DNA of 64,000 nt from Snuella lapsa (lineage in GTDB: Bacteria; Bacteroidota; Bacteroidia; Flavobacteriales; Flavobacteriaceae). The translations under genes and the position numbers were made by a program. Below the pieces are notes generated by a model. It had not been told where the DNA came from and did no database searches. It saw only the letters and a list, made by a program, of their open reading frames with translations. Positions 52,091-61,467 of this stretch are shown piece by piece. How positions within the stretch are numbered: position 1 is the stretch's first letter; every line of letters starts with the position of its first letter. Location: the NCBI RefSeq assembly GCF_039539345.1, contig NZ_BAABCY010000086.1, positions 62,001-126,000 of the forward strand, in the 5' to 3' direction.

Positions 52091-53041
52091 TTATCCCAAA
52101 ATACTGATTATTTGTTCTGCTAATTCAGTACCGATTCTATCCTGTGCTTCGTTGGTTGCAGCACCAGTATGTGGTGTCAATGACAAAGAAGGGTTCATTA
52201 ACAACTGTATTTCTGGTTTTGGCTCATTTTCAAAAACATCTAAAGCTGCTCTTGCTACTTTTCCATTCTCGATTGCTTTTACAAGAGCTACTTCATTAAT
52301 TACACCTCCTCGTGCAGCATTAGCAAGAATAACACCGTCTTTCATAATATTAAATTCGGCTTCATCAATAACATACTCTTTTTGTGCTGGTACGTGTAAG
52401 GTAATAAAGTCCGCCTGCTTTAATACTTCTTCTTTAGAAACGGTTTCAATTTCAAAGCTTACTTTTTGTCCATCAAAAAAGCTTAATTCTAAATTGGCTT
52501 TTTCAAGAAACGGGTCGAAAGCAACTACTTTCATACCAGCTCCCAAAGCAACTTTAGCAGTAGCTTGTCCAATACGACCAAACCCTAAAACGCCTAATGT
52601 TTTTCCTTTTAACTCAGTTCCTTTTGCATAAGCTTTCTTTAAACCTTTAAAGTTGCTATCGCCTTCTAACGGCATGTCTCTGTTCGAATTATGCAAGAAA
52701 CGTGCTAAGCCGTAAAAATGTCCAAATACCAATTCGGCCACCGAGTGTGACGATGCGGCAGGTGTATTAATAACTTTAAGCCCTTTTTCTCTTGCGTATT
52801 CCACATCAATATTATCCATACCAACACCTCCACGTCCAATTATTTTTAGACTTGGACAAGCATCTATAAGGTCTTTGCGTACAGTTGTAGCACTACGTAC
52901 CAATAATACGCTAATTTCTTTTTCGTTGATGTAATTTATTAATTGTTCTTGAGCAACGGTGGTTGTAATAACTTCAAAACCGCCTTTTTCCAGTGCTTCA
53001 ATACCACTGTTTGAAATACCGTCGTTTGCTAATACTTTCAT
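52091..53041 (-). CDS. serA: D-3-phosphoglycerate dehydrogenase-type 2-hydroxyacid dehydrogenase
   Basis: The 316-residue enzyme oxidises 3-phosphoglycerate with NAD in serine synthesis. It has VLVRSATTVRKDLIDACPSL, the Rossmann motif GKTLGVLGFGRIGQATAKVA, catalytic Arg in NAARGGVINE and catalytic His in LTPHTGAATNEAQDRIG. It is the short form without ACT or ASB domains, hence probably not serine-inhibited through an ACT domain. It follows serC by 22 bases, which supports SerA over other 2-hydroxyacid dehydrogenases. Confidence 0.92.
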   Translation of the reverse strand: MKVLANDGISNSGIEALEKGGFEVITTTVAQEQLINYINEKEISVLLVRSATTVRKDLIDACPSLKIIGRGGVGMDNIDVEYAREKGLKVINTPAASSHSVAELVFGHFYGLARFLHNSNRDMPLEGDSNFKGLKKAYAKGTELKGKTLGVLGFGRIGQATAKVALGAGMKVVAFDPFLEKANLELSFFDGQKVSFEIETVSKEEVLKQADFITLHVPAQKEYVIDEAEFNIMKDGVILANAARGGVINEVALVKAIENGKVARAALDVFENEPKPEIQLLMNPSLSLTPHTGAATNEAQDRIGTELAEQIISILG

Positions 53042-53063
53042 TTGTATAAATTTTATTCTGTTT

Positions 53064-54128
53064 TTAAGCTTTGCTTTCTAATTCACTCATTACTTCAACC
53101 AATACTTTTACACTGTCTAAAGTTAAAGCGTTGTACATTGAAGCTCTATAGCCACCCACACTTCTGTGCCCATTAAGTCCATTTATACCAGCTTCTTTAA
53201 GCATGGTTTCAAAGGTTTCTTTAAGGTTGTCGTTCTCTAAAGTAAAGGTTGCATTCATTGTAGAACGGTCTGCTTTAGATGCAAAACCTTTAAACAATGG
53301 GTTTAAGTCTATTTCAGAATAAATTAAGCTGGCTTTTTTATTGTTAATTTCTTCAATAGCTTTAACACCTCCAAGGTTTTTTAACCACTCTAAGGTTAGC
53401 ATTGACACATAAACAGCGAATACAGGAGGTGTATTAAACATACTACCACTACCTATATGCTTTTTGTAATCCATCATCGAAGGAATTTGTCGAGATACTT
53501 TCCCTAAAATATCTTCTTTAATAACTACAAGAGTTGTACCTGCTGGCCCCATATTTTTTTGGGCTCCTGCATATATTAAATCGAATTGAGAAAAGTCAAG
53601 CTGACGTGAAAATATATCACTACTCATATCGCATACCATAGGGACGTCGCATTTAGGAAACGACTTTAATTGTGTACCAAAAATGGTGTTGTTAGAGGTA
53701 CAGTGAAAATAATCTAAATCCGATGGAACTTCAAACCCTTTAGGAATGTAGTTAAAGTTGGCATCTTTAGAAGAAGCTACTTCTTGTATATCTCCAAACA
53801 ATTTGGCTTCCTGTAATGCTTTGTTGCTCCAAGTTCCTGTATTTAAATAGCCTGCTTTATTTTCTAATAAATTATACGCTACTGCTAAAAATTGTGTGCT
53901 CGCACCACCCTGTAAGAATAAAGCTTTGTACCCTTTACCTTCTAAGCCAAGAAGTTCCAAAGCCAAAGTTCTTGCTTTTTCCATTACATCAACAAAAGGC
54001 TTGCTTCTGTGTGAAATTTCAATAAGCGATAAGCCACTATTGTCGAAATCGACAACAGCTTGTGAAGCTTTTAATAATACCTCTGGGGGTAAAATACATG
54101 GTCCTGCGCTAAAGTTGTGTTTTTTCAT
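53064..54128 (-). CDS. serC: 3-phosphoserine aminotransferase
   Basis: SerC converts 3-phosphohydroxypyruvate and glutamate to phosphoserine, using pyridoxal phosphate. The 354 residues begin with KKHNFSAGPCILPPEVL, the diagnostic SerC start, then FLQGGASTQFLAVAYNLL, and the PLP-binding lysine in DLIYAGAQKNMGPAGTT. HRSVGGYRASMYNAL near the C-terminus holds the phosphate-binding residues. It is between the acyl-CoA reductase and serA on the minus strand. Confidence 0.96.
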   Translation of the reverse strand: MKKHNFSAGPCILPPEVLLKASQAVVDFDNSGLSLIEISHRSKPFVDVMEKARTLALELLGLEGKGYKALFLQGGASTQFLAVAYNLLENKAGYLNTGTWSNKALQEAKLFGDIQEVASSKDANFNYIPKGFEVPSDLDYFHCTSNNTIFGTQLKSFPKCDVPMVCDMSSDIFSRQLDFSQFDLIYAGAQKNMGPAGTTLVVIKEDILGKVSRQIPSMMDYKKHIGSGSMFNTPPVFAVYVSMLTLEWLKNLGGVKAIEEINNKKASLIYSEIDLNPLFKGFASKADRSTMNATFTLENDNLKETFETMLKEAGINGLNGHRSVGGYRASMYNALTLDSVKVLVEVMSELESKA

Positions 54129-54201
54129 TTGTGTTGTTGAATTTAAAGATACAAAGTTGCTAATTAATTAGGTATTAAGCGTTGTAAAATCAATAATTTT
54201 T

Positions 54202-55263
54202 TTATTGAATTGATAATAAAAATTCAATAGAATCGACACCATCTGCATAATCCCAAAGTTGGGGTTTTTGTGAAGCTCCAAAAGGAATTTCATTTTCGAC
54301 GAATCCATCGGATACAATACACTGAATTTGTTGTGCTTCGCTTTTCAGTTTTTCCCTTAATTGAATTGGACTATCGTAGTACTCATAAAATACAGTAGCT
54401 ATGGGCGATGCATAACTAGCATCTTCTTTAATCATTAAAAAGCCGTTTTCGAGCATATTGAATTCACTCATTAAGTAAACTGCTTTATTATAATCGTAAT
54501 TATTGGCATATTTCGCCCCTTCAATAATGGGGTGCCAATGGTACATGGCTTTAAAAAAAGCATCGAAGTTGTAGTCTATGGGAACAAACAGTTTGGATAC
54601 GTTTCTACATCCAAGGCCATAGTATCTAAAAATGTCTTCGGAGAGCTTTTTAAGATCCTCTTCAAGCTCGTCACCAGTTAAAACAGCTACTGAATTCCTG
54701 CTATTCCTTATGATTGATGGTTTGTTTTTAAAGTAATATTCAAAATAACGAGCCGTATTGTTACTTCCTGTGGCTATAACAGCATCAAAACCATTAATTT
54801 CACTATCTATAAACGTTATGCGTTCTTTAAAACCTGGGTTTATGTATTCTAAATATTTGCTCAAATAGGGTAGTAGCTGTTTGTCGTTTGCGGATTGCTT
54901 AACAAGTACTTTGTGGCCACATATTAATACAGATAGAAAATCATGAAATCCAACCAAAGGAATGTTCCCCGCCATGATAATTGCAATGGTTTTAGGAGAA
55001 CGTTCATCAATTTGGTATACACTAAGCCATTTTTTTAAATTAGATTCGGTAAGGGCTTCGTGCCAACTTTTAATCGCATAAGTAATGTTCTCTTGGGTAA
55101 ACCAGCCGTTGTGTTCTTTAGCTAATTTTAATTGGTGCTTGAAGCCGTCAAAAAACAAATCGTTATGTTCAATATTATCTTTTTTTTCGATAACTTCATT
55201 AGAAAATTGACCTAAAAAATCTCCTAATTTTACAAAAGCATCAATTCTTTGCTGTAAATTCAT
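54202..55263 (-). CDS. LuxC-like acyl-CoA reductase
   Basis: The 353-residue protein belongs to the acyl-CoA reductase (LuxC) branch of the aldehyde dehydrogenase fold and would reduce an acyl-CoA to the aldehyde. The family core NIPLVGFHDFLSVLICGHKV and the cysteine in YGLGCRNVSKLFVP are present. There is no LuxD, LuxE or luciferase gene nearby. Bacteroidota often keep it next to serC, serA and a ferredoxin; the reason is not known. It is divergent from the ferredoxin gene, with -7 box TAACTTTG (minus strand, 55307-55314). Confidence 0.87.
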   Translation of the reverse strand: MNLQQRIDAFVKLGDFLGQFSNEVIEKKDNIEHNDLFFDGFKHQLKLAKEHNGWFTQENITYAIKSWHEALTESNLKKWLSVYQIDERSPKTIAIIMAGNIPLVGFHDFLSVLICGHKVLVKQSANDKQLLPYLSKYLEYINPGFKERITFIDSEINGFDAVIATGSNNTARYFEYYFKNKPSIIRNSRNSVAVLTGDELEEDLKKLSEDIFRYYGLGCRNVSKLFVPIDYNFDAFFKAMYHWHPIIEGAKYANNYDYNKAVYLMSEFNMLENGFLMIKEDASYASPIATVFYEYYDSPIQLREKLKSEAQQIQCIVSDGFVENEIPFGASQKPQLWDYADGVDSIEFLLSIQ

Positions 55264-55306
55264 TCTGTATTTGGTTATGTACGGTTTTGGCGTTATTTTT
55301 GCTTTG

Positions 55307-55314
55307 CAAAGTTA
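55307..55314 (-). promoter_or_regulatory. -7 box of the acyl-CoA reductase-serC-serA unit
   Basis: The minus strand reads TAACTTTG, an exact TAnnTTTG match, 44 bases before the ATG at 55263. Confidence 0.5.
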
Positions 55315-55411
55315 GAAAAATGTGACAAACGATTTTTTTTAAATAGCTTTTTGTTAGCAGGTTTTTTAAATAAATTTCAAAGCATAAGACGCTAGTTTGT
55401 TCACATTTTTT

Positions 55412-55419
55412 TAGTTTTG
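55412..55419 (+). promoter_or_regulatory. -7 box of the ferredoxin gene
   Basis: TAGTTTTG is an exact TAnnTTTG match 31 bases before the ATG at 55450. Confidence 0.45.
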
Positions 55420-55449
55420 ACAAAATCTATTTAACAAGAAACAAATGCT

Positions 55450-55803
55450 ATGGCAATTATAATAACAGACGAGTGTATAAATTGTGGGGCTTGTGAGCCG
55501 GAATGTCCTAATACGGCAATATATGAAGGTGCAGACGATTGGCGCTATAAAGATGGTACCAGTTTAAACGGAAAAGTTGTTTTAACCAATGGTACCGAGG
55601 TAGACGCCGATGAACCACAAGAACCTATAAGTGACGAAATTTACTATATTGTTCCAGATAAATGTACGGAGTGTAAAGGTTTTCATGATGAACCACAATG
55701 TGCAGCTGTTTGTCCCGTAGATTGTTGTGTTCCTGATGAAGATCACGTTGAAACTGAAGAAGAACTACTGGGAAAACAACGTTTTATGCATCCTGAAGGA
55801 TAA
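55450..55803 (+). CDS. 2[4Fe-4S] ferredoxin, long-insert type
   Basis: The 117-residue ferredoxin has cluster motif 1 CINCGACEPECPN and cluster motif 2 CTECKGFHDEPQCAAVCPVDC. The C-x8-C spacing in the second motif is that of the Allochromatium (Alvin) type, giving very low redox potentials. Between the two lies an unusual 45-residue insertion (YEGADDWRYKDGTSLNGKVV onward) present in Bacteroidota homologues. It is divergent from the acyl-CoA reductase; it might supply electrons, but the partner is not shown. Confidence 0.92.
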   Translation: MAIIITDECINCGACEPECPNTAIYEGADDWRYKDGTSLNGKVVLTNGTEVDADEPQEPISDEIYYIVPDKCTECKGFHDEPQCAAVCPVDCCVPDEDHVETEEELLGKQRFMHPEG

Positions 55804-55829
55804 TAGAAATTATCAATATTAAATAACTG

Positions 55830-55864
55830 ACAAATCCTGGGCATTAGCTCGGGATTTGTTGTTA
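55830..55864 (+). terminator. Terminator of the ferredoxin gene
   Basis: ACAAATCC (55830-55837) pairs with GGATTTGT (55852-55859); the following TTGTTGTT is T-rich but not a clean run. Confidence 0.6.
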
Positions 55865-55986
55865 ATAGCCTATTACCTTTTACAAAATAGTATTAGCCAA
55901 GGTGGCTTTTGTTTTCTTTTACTGGTTGGTGATGGCGAATAATTCTTATTTTTATGGTACTCGATTACCAACTAAAGCCTTTAACC

Positions 55987-57336
55987 GTGAAGAAAAACTA
56001 TATTTGCCAATCAGTTTTGTTTATAATGATTTGGTTTTATGCAACCGGTCAGACCACGAGTCATCATTCAAAAACTCCAAACATATTATGTATTCTTGTT
56101 GATGATTTGGGCTATGGCGATTTATCTATTCAAGGAGCTACCGATATGCAAACACCCAACATAGATAACTTAGCCCGCCAAGGACTTACCTTTACAAATT
56201 TTTATGCTAATAGTACGGTTTGTTCTCCTAGTAGAGCGGCTCTATTGTCTGGAAAATATCCAGATATGGTAGGAGTCCCCGGAGTTATAAGACAAGTTTC
56301 CAAAGATTCTTGGGGGAACCTTACAGATAATTCGTTATTAATATCGGAAGTGCTAAAAAGCAAAGGCTACCAAACTGCCATCATTGGAAAATGGCATTTG
56401 GGGCTAGGAAATCCAGATACTCCCAACGATAAAGGTTTTGATTACTTTAAAGGCTTTTTGGGTGATATGATGGATGATTATTGGACCCACAGGAGGGGAG
56501 GTATTAATTGGATGCGAGACAATGAAAAAGAGATCGACCCTAAAGGACATGCAACCGACATTTTTACAAATTGGGCTATTGACTACTTAAATGATCGAAA
56601 AGATGATGAAGCACCTTTTTTCATGTACCTTGCTTATAATGCTCCCCATTTTCCAATTCAGCCGCCTAAAGAATGGTTGGATAAAGTTTTTGACCGCGAG
56701 CCTAATATATCAGAGAAGAGAGCCAAAAATGTTGCTCTTATAGAGCATCTTGATTTTAATATAGGAAGCATAATGCAGTCTTTAAAAGAGAATGGTCTTG
56801 ACGATAACACTTTAGTCGTATTTACATCGGATAACGGAGGAGCGCTTTGGTATGCGCAAAGCAATGGTGATTTACGTGGGGGTAAGCAAGACATGTATGA
56901 GGGAGGCATTCGTGTTCCGACTTACTTCTACTGGAAAAACAAAATTGCTCCCAATACAAAAACAAACAGTTTTGCCATGCTTATGGATCTTTTCCCTACA
57001 TTTTGCGAAATAGCAGGAACACAGTTACCCAAGGGAATTGATGGCATCAGTATTCTGCCTACACTGTTAGGCAACTCACAAGAAACAGACAATCGTTATG
57101 TCTATTGGGTAAGGCGAGAGGGCGGTAAATATGGAGGCCAAGCCTATTATGCTGCACGTTACAAGGATTTTAAAATAGTGCAAAATACCCCTTTCGAACC
57201 TATTCAACTCTTTAACATTAAAAATGATGAGCATGAAACTCAACCACTAAACACTTCAGAACTAGAAGTTTATAAAAAATTAAAAACCGAACTTCAGGAA
57301 CATATTAGAAAAACTGGAGGCATTCCTTGGCAGTAA
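55987..57336 (+). CDS. Secreted arylsulfatase-type sulfatase (S1 family)
   Basis: From the GTG at 55987 the protein is 449 residues and starts MKKNYICQSVLFIMIWFYAT, a proper signal peptide; the ATG at 55954 would put eleven residues before its basic n-region. The formylglycine motif is C79-S-P-S-R83 (VCSPSRAALLSGK), preceded by ILVDDLGYGDLSIQG, with the metal site, and GKWHLGLGNP afterwards. SDNGGALWYAQSNGDLRGGK is typical of arylsulfatase A-like S1 enzymes. It is a single gene, 183 bases after the ferredoxin. Confidence 0.92.
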   Translation: MKKNYICQSVLFIMIWFYATGQTTSHHSKTPNILCILVDDLGYGDLSIQGATDMQTPNIDNLARQGLTFTNFYANSTVCSPSRAALLSGKYPDMVGVPGVIRQVSKDSWGNLTDNSLLISEVLKSKGYQTAIIGKWHLGLGNPDTPNDKGFDYFKGFLGDMMDDYWTHRRGGINWMRDNEKEIDPKGHATDIFTNWAIDYLNDRKDDEAPFFMYLAYNAPHFPIQPPKEWLDKVFDREPNISEKRAKNVALIEHLDFNIGSIMQSLKENGLDDNTLVVFTSDNGGALWYAQSNGDLRGGKQDMYEGGIRVPTYFYWKNKIAPNTKTNSFAMLMDLFPTFCEIAGTQLPKGIDGISILPTLLGNSQETDNRYVYWVRREGGKYGGQAYYAARYKDFKIVQNTPFEPIQLFNIKNDEHETQPLNTSELEVYKKLKTELQEHIRKTGGIPWQ

Positions 57337-57464
57337 GACCAATTCATCTTTAAATTTACCCGCATAACAAGCATCTTTTGTACTATACATTATTTTCCTT
57401 CGGGCAAATTAAAAATCGTATCATTTAAATATGGATGTGTCCATTTTAACGAATGATATATAGT

Positions 57465-57472
57465 TACATTTG
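57465..57472 (+). promoter_or_regulatory. -7 box of the CAL67264-ettA unit
   Basis: TACATTTG is an exact TAnnTTTG match, 57 bases before the ATG at 57530. Confidence 0.5.
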
Positions 57473-57529
57473 TGTTTAAAAATACGATATTTGCTTTTTG
57501 ACTAACTATCATAAAATAAAATTAAGATT

Positions 57530-57712
57530 ATGGCAATGAATAAAAACGCGGTATTAGCATGGGCTACCTGGATAATGATATTTGTAGGACTCGCTTTAAT
57601 TGCTCTGGGGGCATTTAGGTACGACGAAGTAGCAGGATGGGGTTTTGCAGCAGTAGGTTTTGGCTTTTTTGCCAATGCATGGGTGTTTAATGCTTTGAAA
57701 GGACGTGTATAA
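57530..57712 (+). CDS. CAL67264-family small membrane protein
   Basis: The 60-residue protein has two hydrophobic helices (AVLAWATWIMIFVGLALIAL and WGFAAVGFGFFANAWVF) joined by GAFRYDEVAG. It matches what I know as the CAL67264 family of flavobacteria, which is usually next to ettA. An alternative start is Met3. Function unknown. ettA follows after 53 bases. Confidence 0.85.
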   Translation: MAMNKNAVLAWATWIMIFVGLALIALGAFRYDEVAGWGFAAVGFGFFANAWVFNALKGRV

Positions 57713-57765
57713 AAGCACAGTCAGCTAATAGCTAAATCTAAAATCAATAAAAGTTTTACAAACAA

Positions 57766-59457
57766 ATGAGTGACGACAAGAAAGTAATTTTTTCGATGTC
57801 TGGATTAACCAAGACATTTCAGGGTGCCAATACACCCGTATTAAAGAATATTTATTTAAGCTTTTTCTATGGGGCTAAAATAGGGATTTTAGGTCTTAAT
57901 GGTTCTGGTAAGTCTACCCTTTTAAAAATTATAGCGGGTGTAGATAAAAATTATCAAGGAGATGTTGTATTTCTCCAGGATTACTCTGTAGGCTATCTGG
58001 AACAAGAGCCTAAACTGGACGATAATAAAACCGTGTTGGAAGTTGTAAAGGAAGGAGCTGCCGAAACAGTAGCCATTCTGGATGAATACAATAAAATAAA
58101 TGATATGTTTGGCTTAGAAGAAGTCTATAGCGATCCAGATAAAATGGAAAAGCTTATGAACAGACAGGCCGAACTTCAAGATCAGATAGATGCTGCCAAC
58201 GCCTGGGAGTTAGATACCAAGCTGGAAATAGCAATGGACGCATTACGCACCCCTGAAGGCGATAAAAAGATTGGAGTGCTTTCTGGAGGAGAACGCCGTC
58301 GGGTGGCCTTATGCCGTTTGTTATTACAAGAACCCGATGTATTATTGTTAGATGAGCCAACCAACCATTTGGATGCCGAATCGGTACATTGGTTGGAGCA
58401 CCATTTAGCGCAGTATAAAGGAACAGTAATCGCTGTAACCCACGATAGGTACTTTTTAGATAATGTTGCAGGTTGGATTTTGGAGTTAGACAGAGGAGAA
58501 GGTATCCCTTGGAAAGGCAACTATTCTTCATGGCTAGATCAAAAGTCAAAGCGTATGGCACAAGAAGGAAAAGCAGCTTCCAAGCGTCAGAAAACTTTAG
58601 AACGCGAGTTGGAGTGGGTGCGTCAAGGAGCTAAAGGACGCCAAACAAAACAAAAAGCACGTTTAAAAAATTATGACAAGCTTTTAAGTCAGGATCAGAA
58701 GCAATTAGATGAAAAATTGGAAATCTATATTCCCAATGGGCCGCGCTTAGGTACTAATGTTATTGAAGCTACTGGTGTAAGTAAAGCTTACGGGGACAAG
58801 CTCTTGTATGAGGATTTAAACTTTAATTTACCACAGGCTGGCATCGTTGGGGTTATAGGGCCTAATGGCGCAGGAAAAACTACTATTTTCAGAATGATTA
58901 TGGGAGAGGAAACGCCTGATAAAGGCCAGTTTAACGTTGGAGACACAGCTAAAATTGCCTATGTAGACCAAAGCCATTCCAATATCGATCCAGAAAAAAC
59001 CATTTGGCAAAACTTTAGTGACGAACAAGAATTGGTAATGATGGGAGGAAAGCAGGTAAACTCAAGAGCCTATTTAAGCCGTTTTAACTTTAGTGGCAGT
59101 GAGCAAAATAAAAAGGTAAAATTATTGTCGGGAGGAGAACGCAATAGACTCCATTTAGCCATGACGCTTAAAGAAGAAGGTAACGTATTACTTTTAGATG
59201 AGCCAACCAACGACCTTGATGTAAACACCTTAAGAGCCTTAGAAGAAGGTTTGGAAAATTTTGCTGGTTGTGCTGTCGTTATATCGCACGACAGATGGTT
59301 TTTAGATAGAATCTGTACCCATATATTAGCTTTTGAAGGTGATAGCCAAGTATACTTCTTTGAGGGTAGTTTTTCAGATTACGAAGAAAACAAAAAGAAA
59401 CGCCTTGGTGGCGACTTAATGCCAAAACGAATTAAGTATAAAAAATTAGTTCGGTAA
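57766..59457 (+). CDS. ettA: Energy-dependent translational throttle protein EttA
   Basis: EttA is an ABC-F protein that binds the ribosomal E site and restrains or aids the first elongation step according to the ATP/ADP ratio. The 563 residues hold two ABC domains: Walker A GLNGSGKST and GPNGAGKTT, signatures LSGGERRR and LSGGERNR, and Walker B DVLLLDEPTNHLD and VLLLDEPTNDLD. The arm segment after the first domain and the linker ELEWVRQGAKGRQTKQKARL are typical. Together with the EF-G paralogue it is a second energy-linked translation factor in this window. Confidence 0.96.
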   Translation: MSDDKKVIFSMSGLTKTFQGANTPVLKNIYLSFFYGAKIGILGLNGSGKSTLLKIIAGVDKNYQGDVVFLQDYSVGYLEQEPKLDDNKTVLEVVKEGAAETVAILDEYNKINDMFGLEEVYSDPDKMEKLMNRQAELQDQIDAANAWELDTKLEIAMDALRTPEGDKKIGVLSGGERRRVALCRLLLQEPDVLLLDEPTNHLDAESVHWLEHHLAQYKGTVIAVTHDRYFLDNVAGWILELDRGEGIPWKGNYSSWLDQKSKRMAQEGKAASKRQKTLERELEWVRQGAKGRQTKQKARLKNYDKLLSQDQKQLDEKLEIYIPNGPRLGTNVIEATGVSKAYGDKLLYEDLNFNLPQAGIVGVIGPNGAGKTTIFRMIMGEETPDKGQFNVGDTAKIAYVDQSHSNIDPEKTIWQNFSDEQELVMMGGKQVNSRAYLSRFNFSGSEQNKKVKLLSGGERNRLHLAMTLKEEGNVLLLDEPTNDLDVNTLRALEEGLENFAGCAVVISHDRWFLDRICTHILAFEGDSQVYFFEGSFSDYEENKKKRLGGDLMPKRIKYKKLVR

Positions 59458-59466
59458 AACAATCCT

Positions 59467-59496
59467 AAAACGCCTGCTTTAATCGGGCGTTTTTAA
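59467..59496 (+). terminator. Terminator of ettA
   Basis: AAAACGCC (59467-59474) pairs with GGCGTTTT (59486-59493), extended inward by two pairs including a G-U, with a 7-base loop and T5 end. Confidence 0.85.
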
Positions 59497-59735
59497 TTAT
59501 TGTCATACATATGGCCTTCAGTAAAATCCCTGTACGTTTTATTATCGTCGTCAGACTGAAGGTTGCTAATATTGTTCAGGCGTTCATTCTCCTTTTTTAA
59601 TTTATACGATTTCCTAACACCAAGAATCAATAAAATCAGAAAAAAAACAACCACTATCGACAGTATTGTAACAATTTCTTTTTGTGTTACCAAAGGAATT
59701 ATTAGTGAAATAAAAAGTTTGAGAATAAAAAACAT
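59493..59735 (-). CDS. Small single-pass or two-pass membrane protein, unknown
   Basis: The 80-residue protein has a hydrophobic N-terminus (FILKLFISLIIPLV) and a stronger helix (IVTILSIVVVFFLILLILGV), then a charged tail with KSYKLKKENERLNN and DDDNKTYRDFTEGHMYDNN. It overlaps the end of the ettA terminator, which is the only gene-like frame on this strand. No family is recognised. The start ATG at 59735 has no clear promoter; the call rests on its membrane-protein composition. Confidence 0.6.
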   Translation of the reverse strand: MFFILKLFISLIIPLVTQKEIVTILSIVVVFFLILLILGVRKSYKLKKENERLNNISNLQSDDDNKTYRDFTEGHMYDNN

Positions 59736-60089
59736 AGGTTGTTCTTTTTGGGTAAATACTAGTTCAAAGATACCATTTTTTATTCACAAAACAACTAAAA
59801 ATACTACAACAACTTGGTATTAGGCAAGTTTTAAATCAATGACATTGTTGTACTTACATCTTTTTGTATAGGTTTACCACTAAATTTCAAACCCCTTTTA
59901 AGCTTCATAATACATGTATTTGCTTCATTACTAACATGTAAGCAAAGCTTTACGTAAATAATTTATAAAGCTGTAACATTACATTCGTTTTATGTACAAA
60001 TAATTAAAGCAATATTAATTTATATATTGATAATTTTTAACGAAATTGCTTAACTAAAAATTTTTTATTCAACTTAAAACCGCAAAGAA
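59736..60089. other. Intergenic stretch before the AAA+ operon
   Basis: No gene is seen in these 354 bases. A TACATGT element at about 59910-59916 recurs as ACATGTA at about 59935, giving an inverted repeat. TACATTCG (59980-59987) is one mismatch from a -7 box, and the last 90 bases before the ATG at 60090 are very AT-rich, as expected of a leader. No FNR-like box was seen. Confidence 0.6.
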
Positions 60090-61430
60090 ATGTCAGACGA
60101 TTTTGATTTATTGGAAACAAGTTCTAACGAAAAAACTGAAAAAGTAGATGTCAATTGGGGAAAGGCTATTGACACTATGAAATCTAAATTGTCTCAAGAG
60201 GACGATCCAGAAGTAAGGCAAAAAATATTAAATGCTACATTGGACGATGTAGTGCACATGGCGGAAAAGGACAGGACGACCCTATTGGATGCTATAAAGG
60301 ATCTCACCGATTATCAGGAAGAAGTAGGCATTATTTTTGAAAAATTCTCCTCACTTAATGCAACAGAACAAAAAGTAATTGACGATGCCCAAAAAGCCCT
60401 TGAGCGTGCAAGAATAGAATTAGAAGATGCCGAAAATAAACCAGACACTTGGTGGAACAACCTTTGGGGGAGGAAAAGTAAAATTAAGAATGCTCAAGAA
60501 GCGTTAAAAGAAGCCGAAAAAGTAAGGGCTGCTGCCGATAACAAAGCAAAGGCTATGTTTCAGGAACGTATTGAAAAGGCAGATATTCAGACACTATTAA
60601 GTGAATTGTCGTATAAAAGTCAAGCAGCTGTTAGTCGCTTAAAGGATAGAGAGGTAGAAATTAAAGAGGTTGAAGATAAACTGCAGGATGCTATTGTTGA
60701 AGCAACCAAAAACCACACAAAGGCATTAGAGAAGAAAAAAGAAGTTGAGGATAAGTTAGAGGAACAGTATGCCCTTTTAAAACAAGCCCGTCAAGAACTG
60801 GAAGACATTGCTGATAAACAATCGGCAGAATACGCTCAAGCCGTAGGCAAAGTAACAGCATTAGAACAAAAAGTAGAAGAGCTTGAAGGATTAAAGAATG
60901 CCTATACCACATTAGCAGCAAGTAAGGACAGTTTTGTACACAAGCACAACTTAACCATTAAAGTACTTACATCGCTACGTAGCAATTTACAAACGCACCG
61001 AGCAAAGCTAAAGAGTGACACTGAAGAGCGTCTTAAATACTACGATGGTTATGTAGTTGCTTTAAAAGCACGTACAGACCAAGAATTTGCTGCTATCTTA
61101 GAACATTTAGGCGTTAAAACAGACGAGCATATTGGAGAAACCTTAGCCTCTATGCATACTGCTAGCGCCAAGGCCCGTCAAGAAATGATGGATAATATAC
61201 CCGTTCATGAAAAAGTAATGCAAGGCGTATATAGTAGCTATGCTGAAGCTTTACAGGAAATTAGGGCTAAAGACAGTGATATCCAGAAGAACTTTGCCGA
61301 GCGTTACGGTATCGATATGAAAGAGATTTTTGAAGATTACTATAAGGCAGACCCCAATAAAGCTGCTGATGGAGTTACCCCAGAAGAAAAGCCAAAGTCT
61401 GAAACAAATGAAGAAGACTTATTAAGCTAA
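60090..61430 (+). CDS. Long coiled-coil protein, first gene of unknown AAA+ operon
   Basis: The 446-residue protein is acidic and almost wholly helical, with coiled-coil heptads from about residue 85 to 290 (AQKALERARIELEDAEN; ALKEAEKVRAAADNKAKAM; KALEKKKEVEDKLEEQYALL). A short WWNNLWGRKSK loop interrupts the first coil. There is no signal peptide or membrane helix; the tail ends in an acidic KSETNEEDLLS. Related proteins are sometimes labelled microtubule-binding on coiled-coil similarity alone, which carries no functional meaning here. The next gene starts 37 bases downstream. Confidence 0.88.
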   Translation: MSDDFDLLETSSNEKTEKVDVNWGKAIDTMKSKLSQEDDPEVRQKILNATLDDVVHMAEKDRTTLLDAIKDLTDYQEEVGIIFEKFSSLNATEQKVIDDAQKALERARIELEDAENKPDTWWNNLWGRKSKIKNAQEALKEAEKVRAAADNKAKAMFQERIEKADIQTLLSELSYKSQAAVSRLKDREVEIKEVEDKLQDAIVEATKNHTKALEKKKEVEDKLEEQYALLKQARQELEDIADKQSAEYAQAVGKVTALEQKVEELEGLKNAYTTLAASKDSFVHKHNLTIKVLTSLRSNLQTHRAKLKSDTEERLKYYDGYVVALKARTDQEFAAILEHLGVKTDEHIGETLASMHTASAKARQEMMDNIPVHEKVMQGVYSSYAEALQEIRAKDSDIQKNFAERYGIDMKEIFEDYYKADPNKAADGVTPEEKPKSETNEEDLLS

Positions 61431-61467
61431 AACTTAGTTAGGCTTATTACCGTTTTAAATATAATAC

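Noticed and set aside
59980..59987. TACATTCG as the promoter of the coiled-coil/AAA+ operon
   Set aside because: One mismatch at a core position and no supporting -33 TTG; left out as a feature, mentioned only in the intergenic description.
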